A DNA stretch of 64,000 bases, taken from assembly GCA_003427395.1 (NCBI GenBank), contig BFEA01000318.1:1617683-1681682 (forward strand), read 5' to 3'. Of the stretch, positions 1 through 11,289 are shown piece by piece (the first letter of the stretch is position 1; every line of letters starts with the position of its first letter). Both the position numbers and the translations under genes were made by a program. This DNA comes from Chara braunii. Taxonomy: Eukaryota > Streptophyta > Charophyceae > Charales > Characeae. The notes beneath the pieces are model-generated. The model ran no database searches, was not told the origin of the DNA, and saw only the letters and a list, made by a program, of their open reading frames with translations.

Positions 1-520
1 CATCTCACGTTACTCGTCGAGTGTATATGACCTCAACTACGGCTAGATTCATTCATACAGGACGACCTTACTTGTGTATAAATAAAATAAATAATAGCCG
101 CAGGCGACCTCAGCCTCCTGACTGGGTAGTCGATGGCTGCGTACAACTACTTAATAACTGTTCGTTGAATGAAACGTGGCTGACCACAGAACAGAACCGC
201 CCAGGCTCAGTCAAAAAGTCCTAGGGTGGAATTTTTCTCTCGTCGGAACGGCACCCCAGGTACCCCTACCCGCTGTACGACTTTCGTCTAACGTACCAGA
301 CCGCCCTTCCCGACCAGATTCATTCGAAAAAGTCCTACCTAAGTGCACCCTCAGTCTATTTTTCTTAGGTTCCCTTCGGAACTCACAGTAGCGAAGCGGC
401 GCGGGCATTTCTTTATTCTCCCCATTTTTTATTTTTATTTTTATTTTTATTTTTTTCTCCCTTTTCCTTTTTTTTTTTTTTCTTAACAAGGCCCCAGGTA
501 AAGGACGCCGGGCCCGCTTC
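1..520. other. Intergenic stretch, T-rich tract
   Basis: No coding signal is recognised. The only structure is a pyrimidine tract near 425-482 made of repeated ATTTTT steps followed by a run of T. Open frames here on either strand are low-complexity or lack any family motif. Confidence 0.5.
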
Positions 521-697
521 CCGGGACCAAGTCCCACTAGCAGCGTTGAGCTTACCTCAACGCCCGAATCTGGACGTGTTTGTGCAGACATGCAGTTCAG
601 CAAACTCAACACCATTTCTGCACATCTCCGCAAAAGCGCCCAGATTCAGGCATTGAGGTAGCTCAACCCGCTGCTAGTGGGACTTGCCCCCGGGACC
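521..697. repeat. Imperfect inverted repeat, MITE-like foldback
   Basis: The left arm (521-573) and right arm (640-697) are reverse complements with few mismatches. Both contain a stretch that reads AGTCCCACTAGCAGCG on the plus strand of the left arm. The arms enclose a loop of about 66 bases. Part of the loop plus the right arm occurs again at 1063-1136, so this is a repeat family. Size and shape suggest a small foldback element; no target duplication was identified. Confidence 0.55.
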
Positions 698-1062
698 ACC
701 AAGTCCCACTACCTTAGCATTGCTCCTGTTCTGGTAATGGGGACCACCACCTCCCTGTTGTGGGACACTCCTTGCCACCCCCCATTTCCATGGACCCCCC
801 GGTAGGGCAAGGCCATTCTCTTCAACTTCACGTTGGCTTATTATTGAGGCACAGGAGGTGAACTCTGTGCTTCCTCATTGTTTGTCCCTTTTCAGAAATG
901 GCGGTGATGGACCTGGGGCTAGGTCCCGCTTACACGAATTAAGAGATATTGACCGTAGCACAGATCAATGGTCAGAATCGCATAATCCGTGCAAGTGGGA
1001 CCTTCCCCCTGGTTTCCAACCAGTGTTCTATCTCCTCTTCTGAGGACACTGGACCTGCTTTT
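698..1062. other. Stretch without recognised feature
   Basis: Mixed sequence between two copies of the foldback family. No RNA, coding or transposon signal was recognised. Confidence 0.4.
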
Positions 1063-1136
1063 AACTCAACACCATTTCTGCACATTCAGGCATTGAGGTA
1101 GCTCAATGCTGCTAGTGGGACTAGCCCCCAGATGGC
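1063..1136. repeat. Second, partial copy of the 521-697 foldback family
   Basis: This stretch repeats the loop segment with CAACACCATTTCTGCACAT and then the right-arm segment with CATTGAGGTAGCTCAA and GCTAGTGGGACT, skipping about 25 bases present in the first copy. The left arm is missing, so it is a truncated or deleted copy. Confidence 0.5.
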
Positions 1137-2160
1137 CAAGGTCTGTTCGAGAAAGGAAAGCCTTCACCTTTGGGCCTCGCTGCACTACTCTCCAAGGGTG
1201 GACTTAAATAATGAATTCACCACAAGAACATGGAAAGATGCACTTCCTTACTTTTTTTTTTTTTTTTTTAAGCTATATTCTTCTCTCATCTATCTCATTT
1301 TTCTTGCTAGTACTCATCTATCTCATCCTCTCACTAGTCTATTTATAGTACGGGGGAACACCAACCAACCCGGATCTGTCCCCAGCCCGCGGGTTAGGTT
1401 GGCACCACAGCGGTGGTGCGAGAGCAAGGCTGTACCAGTCCCTCATCACGGGGACGAGGGGTGGGCAGGCATTGCCGATGGGGAAATAGGCGGTGCTAGC
1501 GCCGAGCAATGGCCAGTCACTGCAGCTCCCCTTTCACCTTAATGAATGTCGAGCTCAGTGCAGCTGGGGCCATACTCGGCGACGACGAGGGCAGCTCCTC
1601 TGCGTTTTTTTCTTTTTTTTTTCCGACCTTGAGATGTCATCATTGAGCTGACCGGCCCCAGGCAATTCAGACAATTCAGAAATATCCGGGTTTTTTTTTT
1701 TTTTTTTTTTTAAGAAAAAAAAGAAATGTCCGGTTTTAATAATCTAGAACCATCTCCCCCCCTTCCCCCCCCCCCCCCAAAAAAAAAAAAAAAAAAAAAT
1801 CTAGAACCATCAGCTGCATTTGAACTCTGGTCTGTATGTCAACAGTTTTTTTTTTTGTTTTTTTTTTTTAATATGTCAACGGTTCATGGGTGTACCCACA
1901 ATTAAGGTTTTCTTTTTTTTAAAGGTACTCCATGTGGAAGAACTGCAAGCGTGCTACACAGCTGGAATATTATTTCGCCCCACGGAGAAAATAAGGCTGC
2001 ACAACACTGCCCGCTGTGCAAGCGTAATTCTGAAGACAGGAACAGGACCGCCGCTAGTGGGACTCGGGCCTCAGGACCGTCGCTAATGGGACTTGGGCCC
2101 CCGGTTTTGTATAATAATAAAGTATCCTTAAATATATATACTCATCAAGTTCCATCGTTT
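1137..2160. other. Homopolymer-rich stretch with an orphan tRNA-like B box
   Basis: Long T runs (about 1250-1269 and 1690-1712) and mixed C/A runs (about 1755-1799) dominate. At 1817-1829 the reverse complement AGAGTTCAAATGC resembles a Pol III B box, but no matching A box was found, so it may be a truncated SINE relic. No coding signal is recognised. Confidence 0.35.
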
Positions 2161-2231
2161 GGATTTGAACTCGGGTCTGCATTTCAACAGTTCATGTGTC
2201 TAGCCACTGAGCTAAGGCTCTTGGGTCCATT
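2161..2231 (-). repeat. tRNA-derived SINE-like head
   Basis: On the minus strand the segment carries an A-box-like TTAGCTCAGTGG (plus 2204-2215) and, about 45 bases downstream, a B-box-like GAGTTCAAATCC (2161-2172). This is the internal Pol III promoter layout of a tRNA. The T-stem and acceptor stem do not pair, so it is not an intact tRNA gene. A tRNA-derived SINE or decayed tRNA pseudogene is the likely identity. Confidence 0.5.
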
Positions 2232-2430
2232 TTTAAATTTTATTATTAGGGGAAACTACGCAGGAGTCACAAAAATGAGTTATAATTGCACTATGGGCCA
2301 ACATACAGTTTCAAATTGCAGTTTGGGCAATGTATACAACCCAGCTTTCGGGCCAGGTTAGGGTGCCCGAAGTGCAATTGCAAACTGCATCTTATGAGAT
2401 GCGCCACCATTTCTTTTCCAAATGCCTATG

Positions 2431-2551
2431 GGTCTTGCTCCACCACTCACCACATGCACAAAAGACAAAAATGATGGTGGCATATCTTTGCATGTTCTAG
2501 CAGTGGATCCATTCTCATTTTGCACATTTGGTGAGCCGTGGAGCGAGGCCC
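2431..2551. mobile_element. Short foldback MITE, family M1
   Basis: Terminal inverted arms at 2431-2462 and 2519-2551 pair well: the left arm reads CTCCACCACTCACCACATGC and the right arm is its near reverse complement (GCACATTTGGTGAGCCGTGG). The element is about 120 bp. The same arm sequence recurs at 3208-3304 and at 55090-55134, which supports a mobile family. No transposase is present. Confidence 0.6.
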
Positions 2552-3207
2552 TACACCCCCTTTCCCCCCCCTATGTTGTATTGACTTTTCACAGTGAAAC
2601 ACACACAAAAGAAAGCAAAAAAAAAAGGAAAGAAAGAACACCAATGGCACCCACTCGTCAGGAACTTTCGTGCCCGTTCGTTCCACGGGCAGTCACAGTT
2701 CCTTTTCTGATCCTTGTTTTTCCGATTCTTCTTTTCTTTGTCTTTTTCTTTTTCTTTTTCTTTTCCCGAGGCGGGCGTGCCTTTCCCAGCCCGGTTCGGC
2801 TGCGGCATTCTTGTGAGGGACGCGGGGTCAGTTTCCCGGCTTTATTATGGAAAGAAAAGAAACAAAATATACGGCCAGCATACAAAAAGGGGCAAAAGGG
2901 ACCGGGAAAAAGAAGACGACGAAGAAGAAGAAGAAGATGGACACGGAAGGTGTGGCCAAATCGAATCCTTATGTTGTCAGATGTGCACAGTAATGTTTCT
3001 TTGGGATTAGTAGTGCTGTCACCCCCCCCCCCCTCCCGGTTTTCTTTTCCTGTTCCGTTTCTGCTCCAGCTAAGGGGGGTAAGGGCTCCTGTGGTGGTGG
3101 TGGGGGGGGGGGGGGGGGGGGGGGGGGGGCCGGGGGGTCAAAGGGGACGGAGTGTGCCACGTCCGTACGCCATACCATAAATTATTGCATCCATTCTGAT
3201 CCTATTG
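2552..3207. other. Low-complexity stretch, poly-G run
   Basis: The stretch holds CTTTTT repeats near 2730-2765, an A/G-rich block with GAAGAAGAAG near 2905-2940 and an almost pure G run near 3101-3129. Open frames across it are artefacts of this composition. Confidence 0.6.
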
Positions 3208-3304
3208 GGCCCTGCTGCACCACTCACCAAATGCACATGTATGTTCCCGTGTTTGTGCGAAATATTCATTTCATTTGCACATTTGGAGAGTGGTGCTGCC
3301 AGAC
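3208..3304. mobile_element. Short foldback MITE, family M1, second copy
   Basis: Arms at about 3208-3235 and 3277-3304 are inverted repeats related to the 2431-2551 element (shared core CACCACTCACCAAATGCACA). The internal part (ATATTCATTTC) resembles the sequence beside the lone arm at 55090-55134. Confidence 0.6.
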
Positions 3305-3383
3305 CATTACCTGGGGCCAAATCTCACCTAGACTGCGGACAGAAATCAATGATTCGGGTAACTGGGACTTGGATCCTAAAACC

Positions 3384-3462
3384 CGATTTGAACTCATGAT
3401 CATGATCTGCTTATTCATCAAGGGTCACGTGTGTTTACCTTTCAGCCACATGGGCTGGGTGT
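3384..3462 (-). repeat. tRNA-derived SINE-like head, second type
   Basis: On the minus strand there is an A-box-like TGGCTGAAAGGT (plus about 3437-3449) and a B-box-like GAGTTCAAATCG (plus 3384-3395), in the order and rough spacing of a Pol III internal promoter. The flanks do not form an acceptor stem, so a SINE or tRNA pseudogene is more likely than a functional tRNA. Confidence 0.4.
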
Positions 3463-3788
3463 CCACCCCCTTTCGAGATAAGGGGGGGGGAAGGGGCAGG
3501 CATGATTGCCCGTTCCTCTGCTCATGGGTACGTAGGGTGACCGGTCCTCCCTTGGGAAGGAAAAGAGGGAAAAAGGAAAAAGAAAGGGGTTCAGCTGGAC
3601 AACTGAGTGGCCGAGTACTGTGGGTGACTGCCATGGGTCTAGTATCCCACCTCTACAACAACCTGGGCTTTTGGAAAAAAAAAAAAAAAAAAAGACATGT
3701 TGCCTCTGCTCATCATCATAACTAATTGCAAGGATGCCTCTATGCATGTGCATGCCCCGAAAATGCTTTGTCAGAACCCTTGGCAGCC

Positions 3789-3950
3789 AGACGTCCAGGT
3801 TCATCCTCTTCTTTTCTACTAGTACTTGTTTTCGGGTCCACCCTAAACAATGGCCTTTGTGCAGTTAGACGTCCAGGTTCATCCTCTTCTTTTCTATTCC
3901 TACTAGTACTTGTTTTCAGGTCCACCCTAAACAATGGCCTATGTGCCAAC
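3789..3950. repeat. Tandem duplication, two units of about 80 bp
   Basis: The first unit starts at 3789 and the second at 3867. Both begin AGACGTCCAGGTTCATCCTC and end at CCCTAAACAATGGCC. The second unit has an extra 6 bases (ATTCCT). Near identity suggests a recent duplication. Confidence 0.8.
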
Positions 3951-4925
3951 GAGGCATTGTGGAGAGGCATGCACATGTTATTTCTCTTGTCCTAAAGAAC
4001 TTGAAACAGGAGGCATGCCTGCTGTAGGTGCAATGGCTTTCCCAGAAAGGAAAGCAACCCAACTCATGCAGCTGAACGGTACGCACATTAGTAAACAGTT
4101 CCCAAACCATATGTGCAAGTTTCCTCGCATACAGCTCTCACGGAGGTCCTTAGTTAGCGACTGTAAGTAAGTCGGCAGAGGCTTGGCAACTGCGATCTGG
4201 ATGGACTCCGTGTGAATGTATTTGAATCCCTGCTGAATCAGATCTATCGCGAGTTCGGACGCCGATGATTTTGTTGTTCTTCACAAGGGTCGAAGAGTTG
4301 TTCAGGGCGCTCAATGGTTCCTATCACAATGGCTCCAACCCACAGGCGTGGAATCCATCAGAGTCCATCCTGATGAAACTCACGGAGTCACTACGGGACA
4401 AGGATTCCATTCTTCACTAGTCCCATAATGTTAGGCCTTAGCCCAATGGCATTACAAAAGTGAAAAATATATGAAGAGCCCAGACAAGTTTCTTGGGGGC
4501 GGCTGCTTCGGAGTCCGGAAAGCCCATTGTCCTCATCTCCAACTACTCTCATCTGGATGAGTTCTGCTTAGGATAACTTTTTTTTTTTTTTTTTTTAAAT
4601 CCAGCTCTTGATTCCAAGTTAGCATGAGCATTCTCGATCCTTGTAGGGAGTGCGCAAAGACCTGCATTTCTGCCATTGACCTATACCACCTAGGAATAGT
4701 AATGTGGAGCCATCAATAACCCTCTTACCATCTGTGATTTGGGGACCTTGCTTCGAAGCACCCACCGAGGACAACCGGATAGCATCTTGAAGTTCAGCCA
4801 ATTTAGCTTCCAACCTCCTTATATTTTCAGCCGCGGCTTCACTTGATGGGTGGATGTCCATGTTCCAACTCTAGGGTCCCATAGGTCACCAACCATAAAG
4901 ACACCTCGTTTTGCCCATGTGAGCC
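3951..4925. other. Stretch with one unrecognised small ORF
   Basis: A T run lies near 4578-4597. A minus-strand frame at 4619-4861 (80 codons) starts with a helical, Glu/Ala/Leu-rich segment (residues about 7-30) that could form a short coiled coil, then loses character. No family is recognised, and it may be a fragment of a transposon protein or chance. Confidence 0.25.
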
Positions 4926-6187
4926 AATGCGACTCCTGCTGCATGAAAGTGGAAGGCCCGTTGCATTCCCAACGTCCGGATTCCCAAATACCAGCTGCCT
5001 CGATACTTCATGCCCTCTACTCGCCGGGGGATGCTTGTCTGGGCCGCTCTCCCTCCATAGGGTAAGGAGGGAGGTCCAAGGAGAGTCCCAAGCTAACTGC
5101 CAGTTAGCTTGGTTTGCCCATCACATCGGTGCTTGGGGGGGGTCCGGATGGACCTGTAAGCCACGCCAGTGGATGTATGGGTCTATCACTGGATGGCAGG
5201 AACAAGGTTGGCTAACTGAATGTTGGGTTGTGTATTCTCACACAACTTTCTCTATACAAAATGTTAGCTCATGGTCAGTGATTGCCTCCTTCGGCCTTCC
5301 TAGCTACTTTGAGTCCAGGGACCAAAAAGCAGCCTTGTACCATAGTTGGCAGGATATCATTGTTTATTGCTAGGGCTCTACCAACCGGAGATCATTTCCA
5401 GTTGGCCATTCTTTGAATATTGTCTCCAACATACGTTTCCATGGTCCTTGGGTAGACCCAGCGCAGTGATATTAACCTATAGGACCTTTATAGCCTCCTT
5501 TATGGACTGCCAGTTGACTGCTGCTTCAGCAGGTTGTGAGCTCAACTTTCATCTAAGCAGCTATAGAGAAGGGGTGGATTGATCCAGCCAAAACTTGCAT
5601 GCTAGTTGAGGAGGCCTTGTTGAGAATTGTGATATCGATAGCAAGCAGAGAAGTGGTCGATACCTTGTGCCTTGGTAGTAATGGAACATATATCTTTTCA
5701 ATGACAGTATTTTTTCAATACTCAGAGTTTGTCTCGAAGGAACAATGCCAATTCAGACGTCAGTTTCACTGCTTCTGACCATAGACCTGGATGCTTATGC
5801 CTCCATTACCACAGTGGACCGTAATGGGGCTTGATTTTCATAAGGCATTGATTTTCAAAATCAGTAGTAACATTACTACTAGCAACTGATGTCCTATGAA
5901 CCCATTTGCCACATATTGACCCATCCATTCAGTGCATGGATAATAAATGCCTACTGGCCCATCCTAATCCCCCCTAAGCACTGATGTGATGGACAACCTA
6001 CACACCAAGATAAATGGGACTTGGCTCGGGACTCTCTTCGGGTCTCCCTCCTTGCCCTATGGCAAGAGACGTTGTCGAAATAAGCTTCCCCCGCCAAGTA
6101 GATGGCATGGAGTACGAAGGTAGCTAATATTCCGGAACCCAAAGGTAAGGAATGCAATGGACCTTCCATTTTCAGGTCTCGCATTCA
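4926..6187. mobile_element. Element or duplication with about 240-bp inverted arms
   Basis: The left arm (4926-5157) and right arm (5945-6187) are reverse complements along their length at roughly 70-75% identity by eye. Shared landmarks include GAAAATGGAAGG / GAAAGTGGAAGG near the outer ends and CATCACATCGGTGCTT near the inner ends. The 790-bp centre (5158-5944) has no recognisable transposase. It could be a foldback transposon or two inverted copies of one repeat; no target duplication is apparent. Confidence 0.55.
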
Positions 6188-7934
6188 CTTACTTAATTAG
6201 GCGTGTAGGATGACTACAATCGAATAGGGCGAAGGTGACAACTACGATAATGACCTCTTACTCGGATGATGCCCGTGGACCCAAGGCAGACACCCTCAGG
6301 TTCACTGTTAACTGTAACGGTGAGCATCATGAGGAGCAAATGCAACCTCACTCTCACCCTGGCCTGTTGAACTTCTTGATTTTTCTCCTCCCCCTCATTA
6401 ACTTCACTCTTCCGCCCTTTCTGCAAACCTTTCTTAACCTTCCCCCTCCGCTCTTTCTACTCCTTTGCCCCATCAGCAGAAATGAAAACTAAGCGCCAAT
6501 CGGTCCCAAGGTCCATCTCATGAACCGAAATCCAGAAGTTAATCTCACAGACCAGAAACAACAAATAAAATTGAGAAAAGGTTAACCGACCCCCCATTTT
6601 TCACCTCAATTTACTTGTGATAAAATTAGGGGCAACCTCATAGAGCCCACTACCCAATGGTTATTTTGAGTTAGCCTCACATTTGGTGGAGTTTGGCATA
6701 AAACCCCATATGAAGTGAATGCCACATAAATTCGCCCTTCCCGAAACCAGGCCAAAGTCACGCCTTACCCACACTGTGCATACCGACGGATCTAGGGACT
6801 ATGGGTCCCCGACTCATATCGGAAATAGCTATAAATTTGCGTCTTTTGAGTGTGGCCAAACTCGGTCCTTTATCGAAACTAGTGGGTAAAGGCTCCATTT
6901 TTACCTACGATGGATCCTGCCAGTCGAGCCTTATCCATAAAACAAAATAAAATTGAGCAAAACATAATAACAAACAACATAAAATAACAAAATGAGATTG
7001 TAGGACCATGACTACGACGAACTCAAGCTCTCACCGCTTCCTATCCAAACAAGCCACATACTGATCGTTCGTCTTATCCAAGCAAGGGATTGTACAACAT
7101 CATAGACGCCTCAACCCAACGACCAATGCCATGGTGAAACACATGTCGAGGCAACCCGTCGTAGCAATGATCGACCCAGACACTAATACACGAGTGCCCC
7201 ATGCATACGATAAGCCTAACCAACCAAAATTGCTACTGCTTTGTGTCATCGCAATAACTCAAAGATTAGTATGTCGGTAGTTGTGGTTGAAGGTTATTTC
7301 ATCACCTACCACGCGACGCAATAATGCGTGTTCATACTAACTTCACCCCACTCACTCTTCTCGCCTTGGCTACGCTCGTTGAGACGCATGTCACACACAA
7401 AAGGTCGACGCACATGTAACATGCAAAAACGTCGACATATACTTTTATAAGGTTATTTGTTATGACAACACCCCTAACCTTGTAACAAAATGTTTGCCAC
7501 TTACTCCAAAATATTCACGCTCATGCTTACCTGACCATGATGGCTGAAGGCGGCAACCAAAATACAAAAAAAATGCATTGTTGGTGGTTTGGAAAAACTT
7601 GATGCGCAGTGCAGCGCTTCTGGAACGAAGTATATTGGTGGTTTAAGTTATCGTGAAAGTCTTGAACCAACCAGACGCAATGACAAACATGAAATGTATA
7701 AAAACAATCCCCCTTCATATGTTTGATTGACCACTAAGGTAGACCTTGAAAACTGTAGAAACGCATATTATATTGTGCGATGAGGGGAACAACGTCCATA
7801 ATGAAAAACCTACAACGTTTCAAACAAGTCATGAAAATTATGAACAAAATTGAGGAAAACCTAATATAATAAAAAAATGTGAGGATATAGCGCTCACATA
7901 ATATATGTATGATGAGGACTACGTAATAGTTATT
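6188..7934. other. Stretch without recognised genes
   Basis: Unique-looking sequence of moderate AT content. By position it could include the 3' LTR of the gypsy relic whose integrase lies at 7935-9400, but no terminal repeats were found. No RNA or coding signal is recognised. Confidence 0.35.
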
Positions 7935-9400
7935 GTTAACTTCCTCTCTCTTCTCTAGGTTCTGGTATTCCCATTTCACTTTGAACCACTTTTGAGGTCA
8001 CTCTCTCCTCCTTGTCTCGAGTATATGCTGATCAATTATTGATCCTTATCATGATCATTAATATGGAAACTTAGCTAAGTTCAGTAACAACAATTTCAAA
8101 ACATAAAATACATGATACGTTTGTTGATATGGAGCGATGTAAATAACACATAAGATGAACCATAAGCATGTTCAATTACATCTGAAACTTCTCGTAATCC
8201 CATATACATAAGTGACAACTTTATGACAAACACCTTCCTCTAACACAAACTCTATGGACTGTATCCAAGTTAAATCAACAACTGTAGAATGTGATGGTAT
8301 GCAGTGTTTTACTTGCCTATTGTATCATCTTAAGTTGAACATGTTCGATGTTCTCTGCAACTTCGTACAAATTTTTCTCATACTTTAATATGAACTAATG
8401 CGTGTCGAGTGACAATCTTTGATTTTGATCCGAATTCAAAAAGTAAATGGCTCTGAGGGACTTCCAATCCTTGTGTAACTGGTTAGGTATCATATTGGTT
8501 GAGAAAATGAACAGACTTGCTATATGCACTAACTACCTTGAGGAAATGTTTGTCCTTGTTTATCCAAGCATGTCTTTATTGGTTCATTTTAACCATCATC
8601 CCTAAAATGTTCGCCTGAAGACATAGCTAATTAAAATTCATAAACTTAACGAGTTGTTGCCATAATTTTTATGTGAATCTAATGTCTCCATCGTCAACTA
8701 TGGTCAGAAGATGTCTATTATCTTTAACGTAATGTGTGAAAAACGTTATGTGACGAGGTTTGACTTGACTTCTGTCAATAAAGGAACAAACTATGCATAC
8801 TTGCGAAACTTATTTACAATGATCATAACATGATTATTTTCGATTCTAATTTTTATGTTTGTGTCGATTAAATATATAGATATTTTCTCCAATATGACAA
8901 AATCGATAAATAATGCGTAACACTCTTGTTCCTTTGACATATGTTACATTATTGAATTTACTTAATATAATATGATTATTCCTTATCGGGTACAAGAGTA
9001 GAGTAGGTTGACATAAGTCTTTCTTCATACGTAATAACCTTAAACACATTTGCATTCACTTTAAATAAACTTATGGATTGTTTAATTATCGAAGATGTAC
9101 CTTTTTACTCCTTTGGATGTGAGGATACTGCAGTTCATAAAATTTATCTTGAACGATCTTTATGGCTTCACTAAGGATATTATATGACTCGTAGACGTAT
9201 ATAATTTTTCAGTGCAAATCTTATTTCGCATCTAAGTAGCTAGTAATCATCTTGCAGACGCCTTCTATCTCAAACTCAACAGCTACATTTTACTTTCTCT
9301 TTATTGACTTCAGTTGAAAACCAAACATATATTGAAAGAAGGTTAACGAAGACCTTAATTTTTAAGAGTGTATCATGTCATTTATAAGAAAACCCAATAA
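7935..9400 (-). pseudogene. Gypsy pol relic: RNase H end, integrase, possible chromodomain
   Basis: Translated minus-strand frames, joined across stops and frameshifts, read as a Ty3/gypsy pol tail. Near 9330-9230 is the end of RNase H and the linker to integrase (LKSIKRK, then SYLDAK). At 8781-8828 lies the start of the integrase core (RKYAYFVPL). At 8672-8722 is the core segment with LTIVDDGDIRFT, which includes an Asp where the second catalytic Asp is expected. At 8110-8230 is the conserved C-terminal block (YMGLREVSDVIEHAYG). Around 7940-8040 a WFKVKWEYQNLE segment resembles the middle of a chromodomain, which would make this a chromovirus, but that part is weak. Stop codons throughout show it is dead. 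The matching RT and RNase H start are at 33590-34310, on the far side of the giant element. Confidence 0.7.
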
Positions 9401-9484
9401 CCTTTTTAATAAAACTTATCATCCATACACAAAGTGCACACCATACTAAACAAAAGGGAAAAAAAAAACACTTCAAACAAAGTT

Positions 9485-9488
9485 ACGC
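9485..9488. repeat. Target-site duplication ACGC, left copy
   Basis: ACGC immediately precedes the TGTCG end of the giant LTR; the same four bases follow its other end at 32577-32580. Four bases is short but within the range for LTR retrotransposons. Confidence 0.5.
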
Positions 9489-10544
9489 TGTCGAGCACAT
9501 CAGTCCCGTGCAGTGCGGGACCCTCCCAGCCTCGTCACGCAGGTGTTGGTCTACCTCGTCGAGATACACATGGAGCTTTCGCAAGCCGCTCCGACCGAGT
9601 GCGCCAGCCATACCTCTCGCGAGCCCCTACGACAGGATAAGGTCAACACGAGGTACAACTTACCTTTATGTGCGGAAGCTGTCACCTCCCTTCGATGGGC
9701 GTATCCCCACCGAGCTACTAGTCCACAGTACGAAAGTTAATCAGTTGCAATCGCAGAGGTGTACCAGCCGAGAGCATTTCTCGTTCGCTGTAGCATAGGG
9801 GATACACTCGATCTTATGCCTCTATCGAACCCTCACACGAACCAACGCACTGGGCGGCTGAAGTCCCAAGCACGACTCGACGTCGGTCGACTAGGATGCA
9901 TCCCACAAACCATGTGTTACACCACAACACTCACACACACGGAATGACACAAAACAAACAACACAACAACACTCCGAGTCCCTTTTGTAGCCATCCCATA
10001 ACCTTTCGACGTGAAAAAAACGGATAGGCGTCGCGCGTGAGACTTAGTATAAAAATGGAGTGGACGCGGGACTTTTTCATATCGACTAACAATGTATGTT
10101 TATATAAGCGTTCGCAACGATGACATACTATATTGTACCCATAATCAAGCAGCCCTCATTAATTTTGAGGGTCACATTCGACACTCGAGTGTCGACTGAC
10201 ACCCGCCTTGAGGGGTTAATCTCTCGATGCTGGACAACTTGAACTGTCAAGTGCGGTTGAGAACCACACCCTCTTCTGCACCCTCTGGAGAGTGGGTGCT
10301 ACACAAGTTCATACCTGTCGTGGCAGTCGTTTCGTATCGTGCTAGGACCAGCTCCATCATCCAGGGTCGTGAGATAAATTAAAGGGGTTTGATTTTGACG
10401 GTTGCCACGGACTACAACGTCCAATTATATAAAAACTCTAAAAAAACAAAGGATAACAGAGAATCTCCCTCTTCTCTCAAACACATACTTTGTTTAACCC
10501 TTGCGCGCCGTCACAATTAGCCGCGATAACGCTCATGACATATT

Positions 10545-10639
10545 TATGTATATATATATATATATAAGGGGTTATAAATACGTGACGATTTCTTCTAACA
10601 ATCTGAGTGAGACTCTTCTTAGCCATATATATATATATG

Positions 10640-10704
<65 letters not shown>
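10545..10704. repeat. (TA)n microsatellite inside LTR A
   Basis: There are two TA tracts: a short one near 10545-10566 and a long one near 10625-10704. The equivalent sites in LTR B (about 26120-26200) have only a few TA steps, so the expansion is specific to this LTR. Confidence 0.9.
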
Positions 10705-10707
<3 letters not shown>

Positions 10708-11289
10708 ATCGCAGACAGTCAAATCCAAAGTCGAACCACCAAACATACCTACAATCACATCAAAGATTCAATAAAAAGTCCACACACCATACGGGGTCAA
10801 CTTTAACAATTCTCTGCGCTCATACCCCTTGCTTTAGTCACGCGAACCTCAACCTTAGCGCACCCTTTCAACAATAAAGTACTTAGTATCTTTGTTAAAT
10901 GGCCATTCAATAAAGTTCGGGTGAAAACACAACGAAACAATTCAAACCACATAGCAAAAACCCTTAGGTTGAGTGACAAGAGTGAATTGGAATTGAATCG
11001 TAAACCGATGAATCGGCAACCGACCTGTTATCAGTGATAACAGAAGATGATCCTCATGGGATCAAGTTGAAACTAGTTCAAATCCTGATTCAAACGTCCA
11101 AAGAAGGTCTGTATCATAAAACATGTCAATACCCAAGTTAAACCATCAGTGTATGGAGAATCAATTTCAATAACACATTCTTACTCAAACAATCTGTCAA
11201 TTAAGTATAAATCTACCCCTAAGTAAGTTTCCAAAGAAAAGGTAGATTTTTAGCAGAATCTCTCTCGTTCAGGGCAGATTGTCAGAATC

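Noticed and set aside
2161..2231. Functional tRNA gene
   Set aside because: A and B boxes are present but T-stem and acceptor stem do not pair.
2422..3180. 252-codon plus-strand open frame
   Set aside because: Composed of T-, A/G- and G-run translations (Phe, Arg/Lys, Gly tracts). No domain; an artefact of low complexity.
10477..10806. Overlapping frames of about 100 codons on both strands
   Set aside because: Tyr/Ile repeats from a TA microsatellite.
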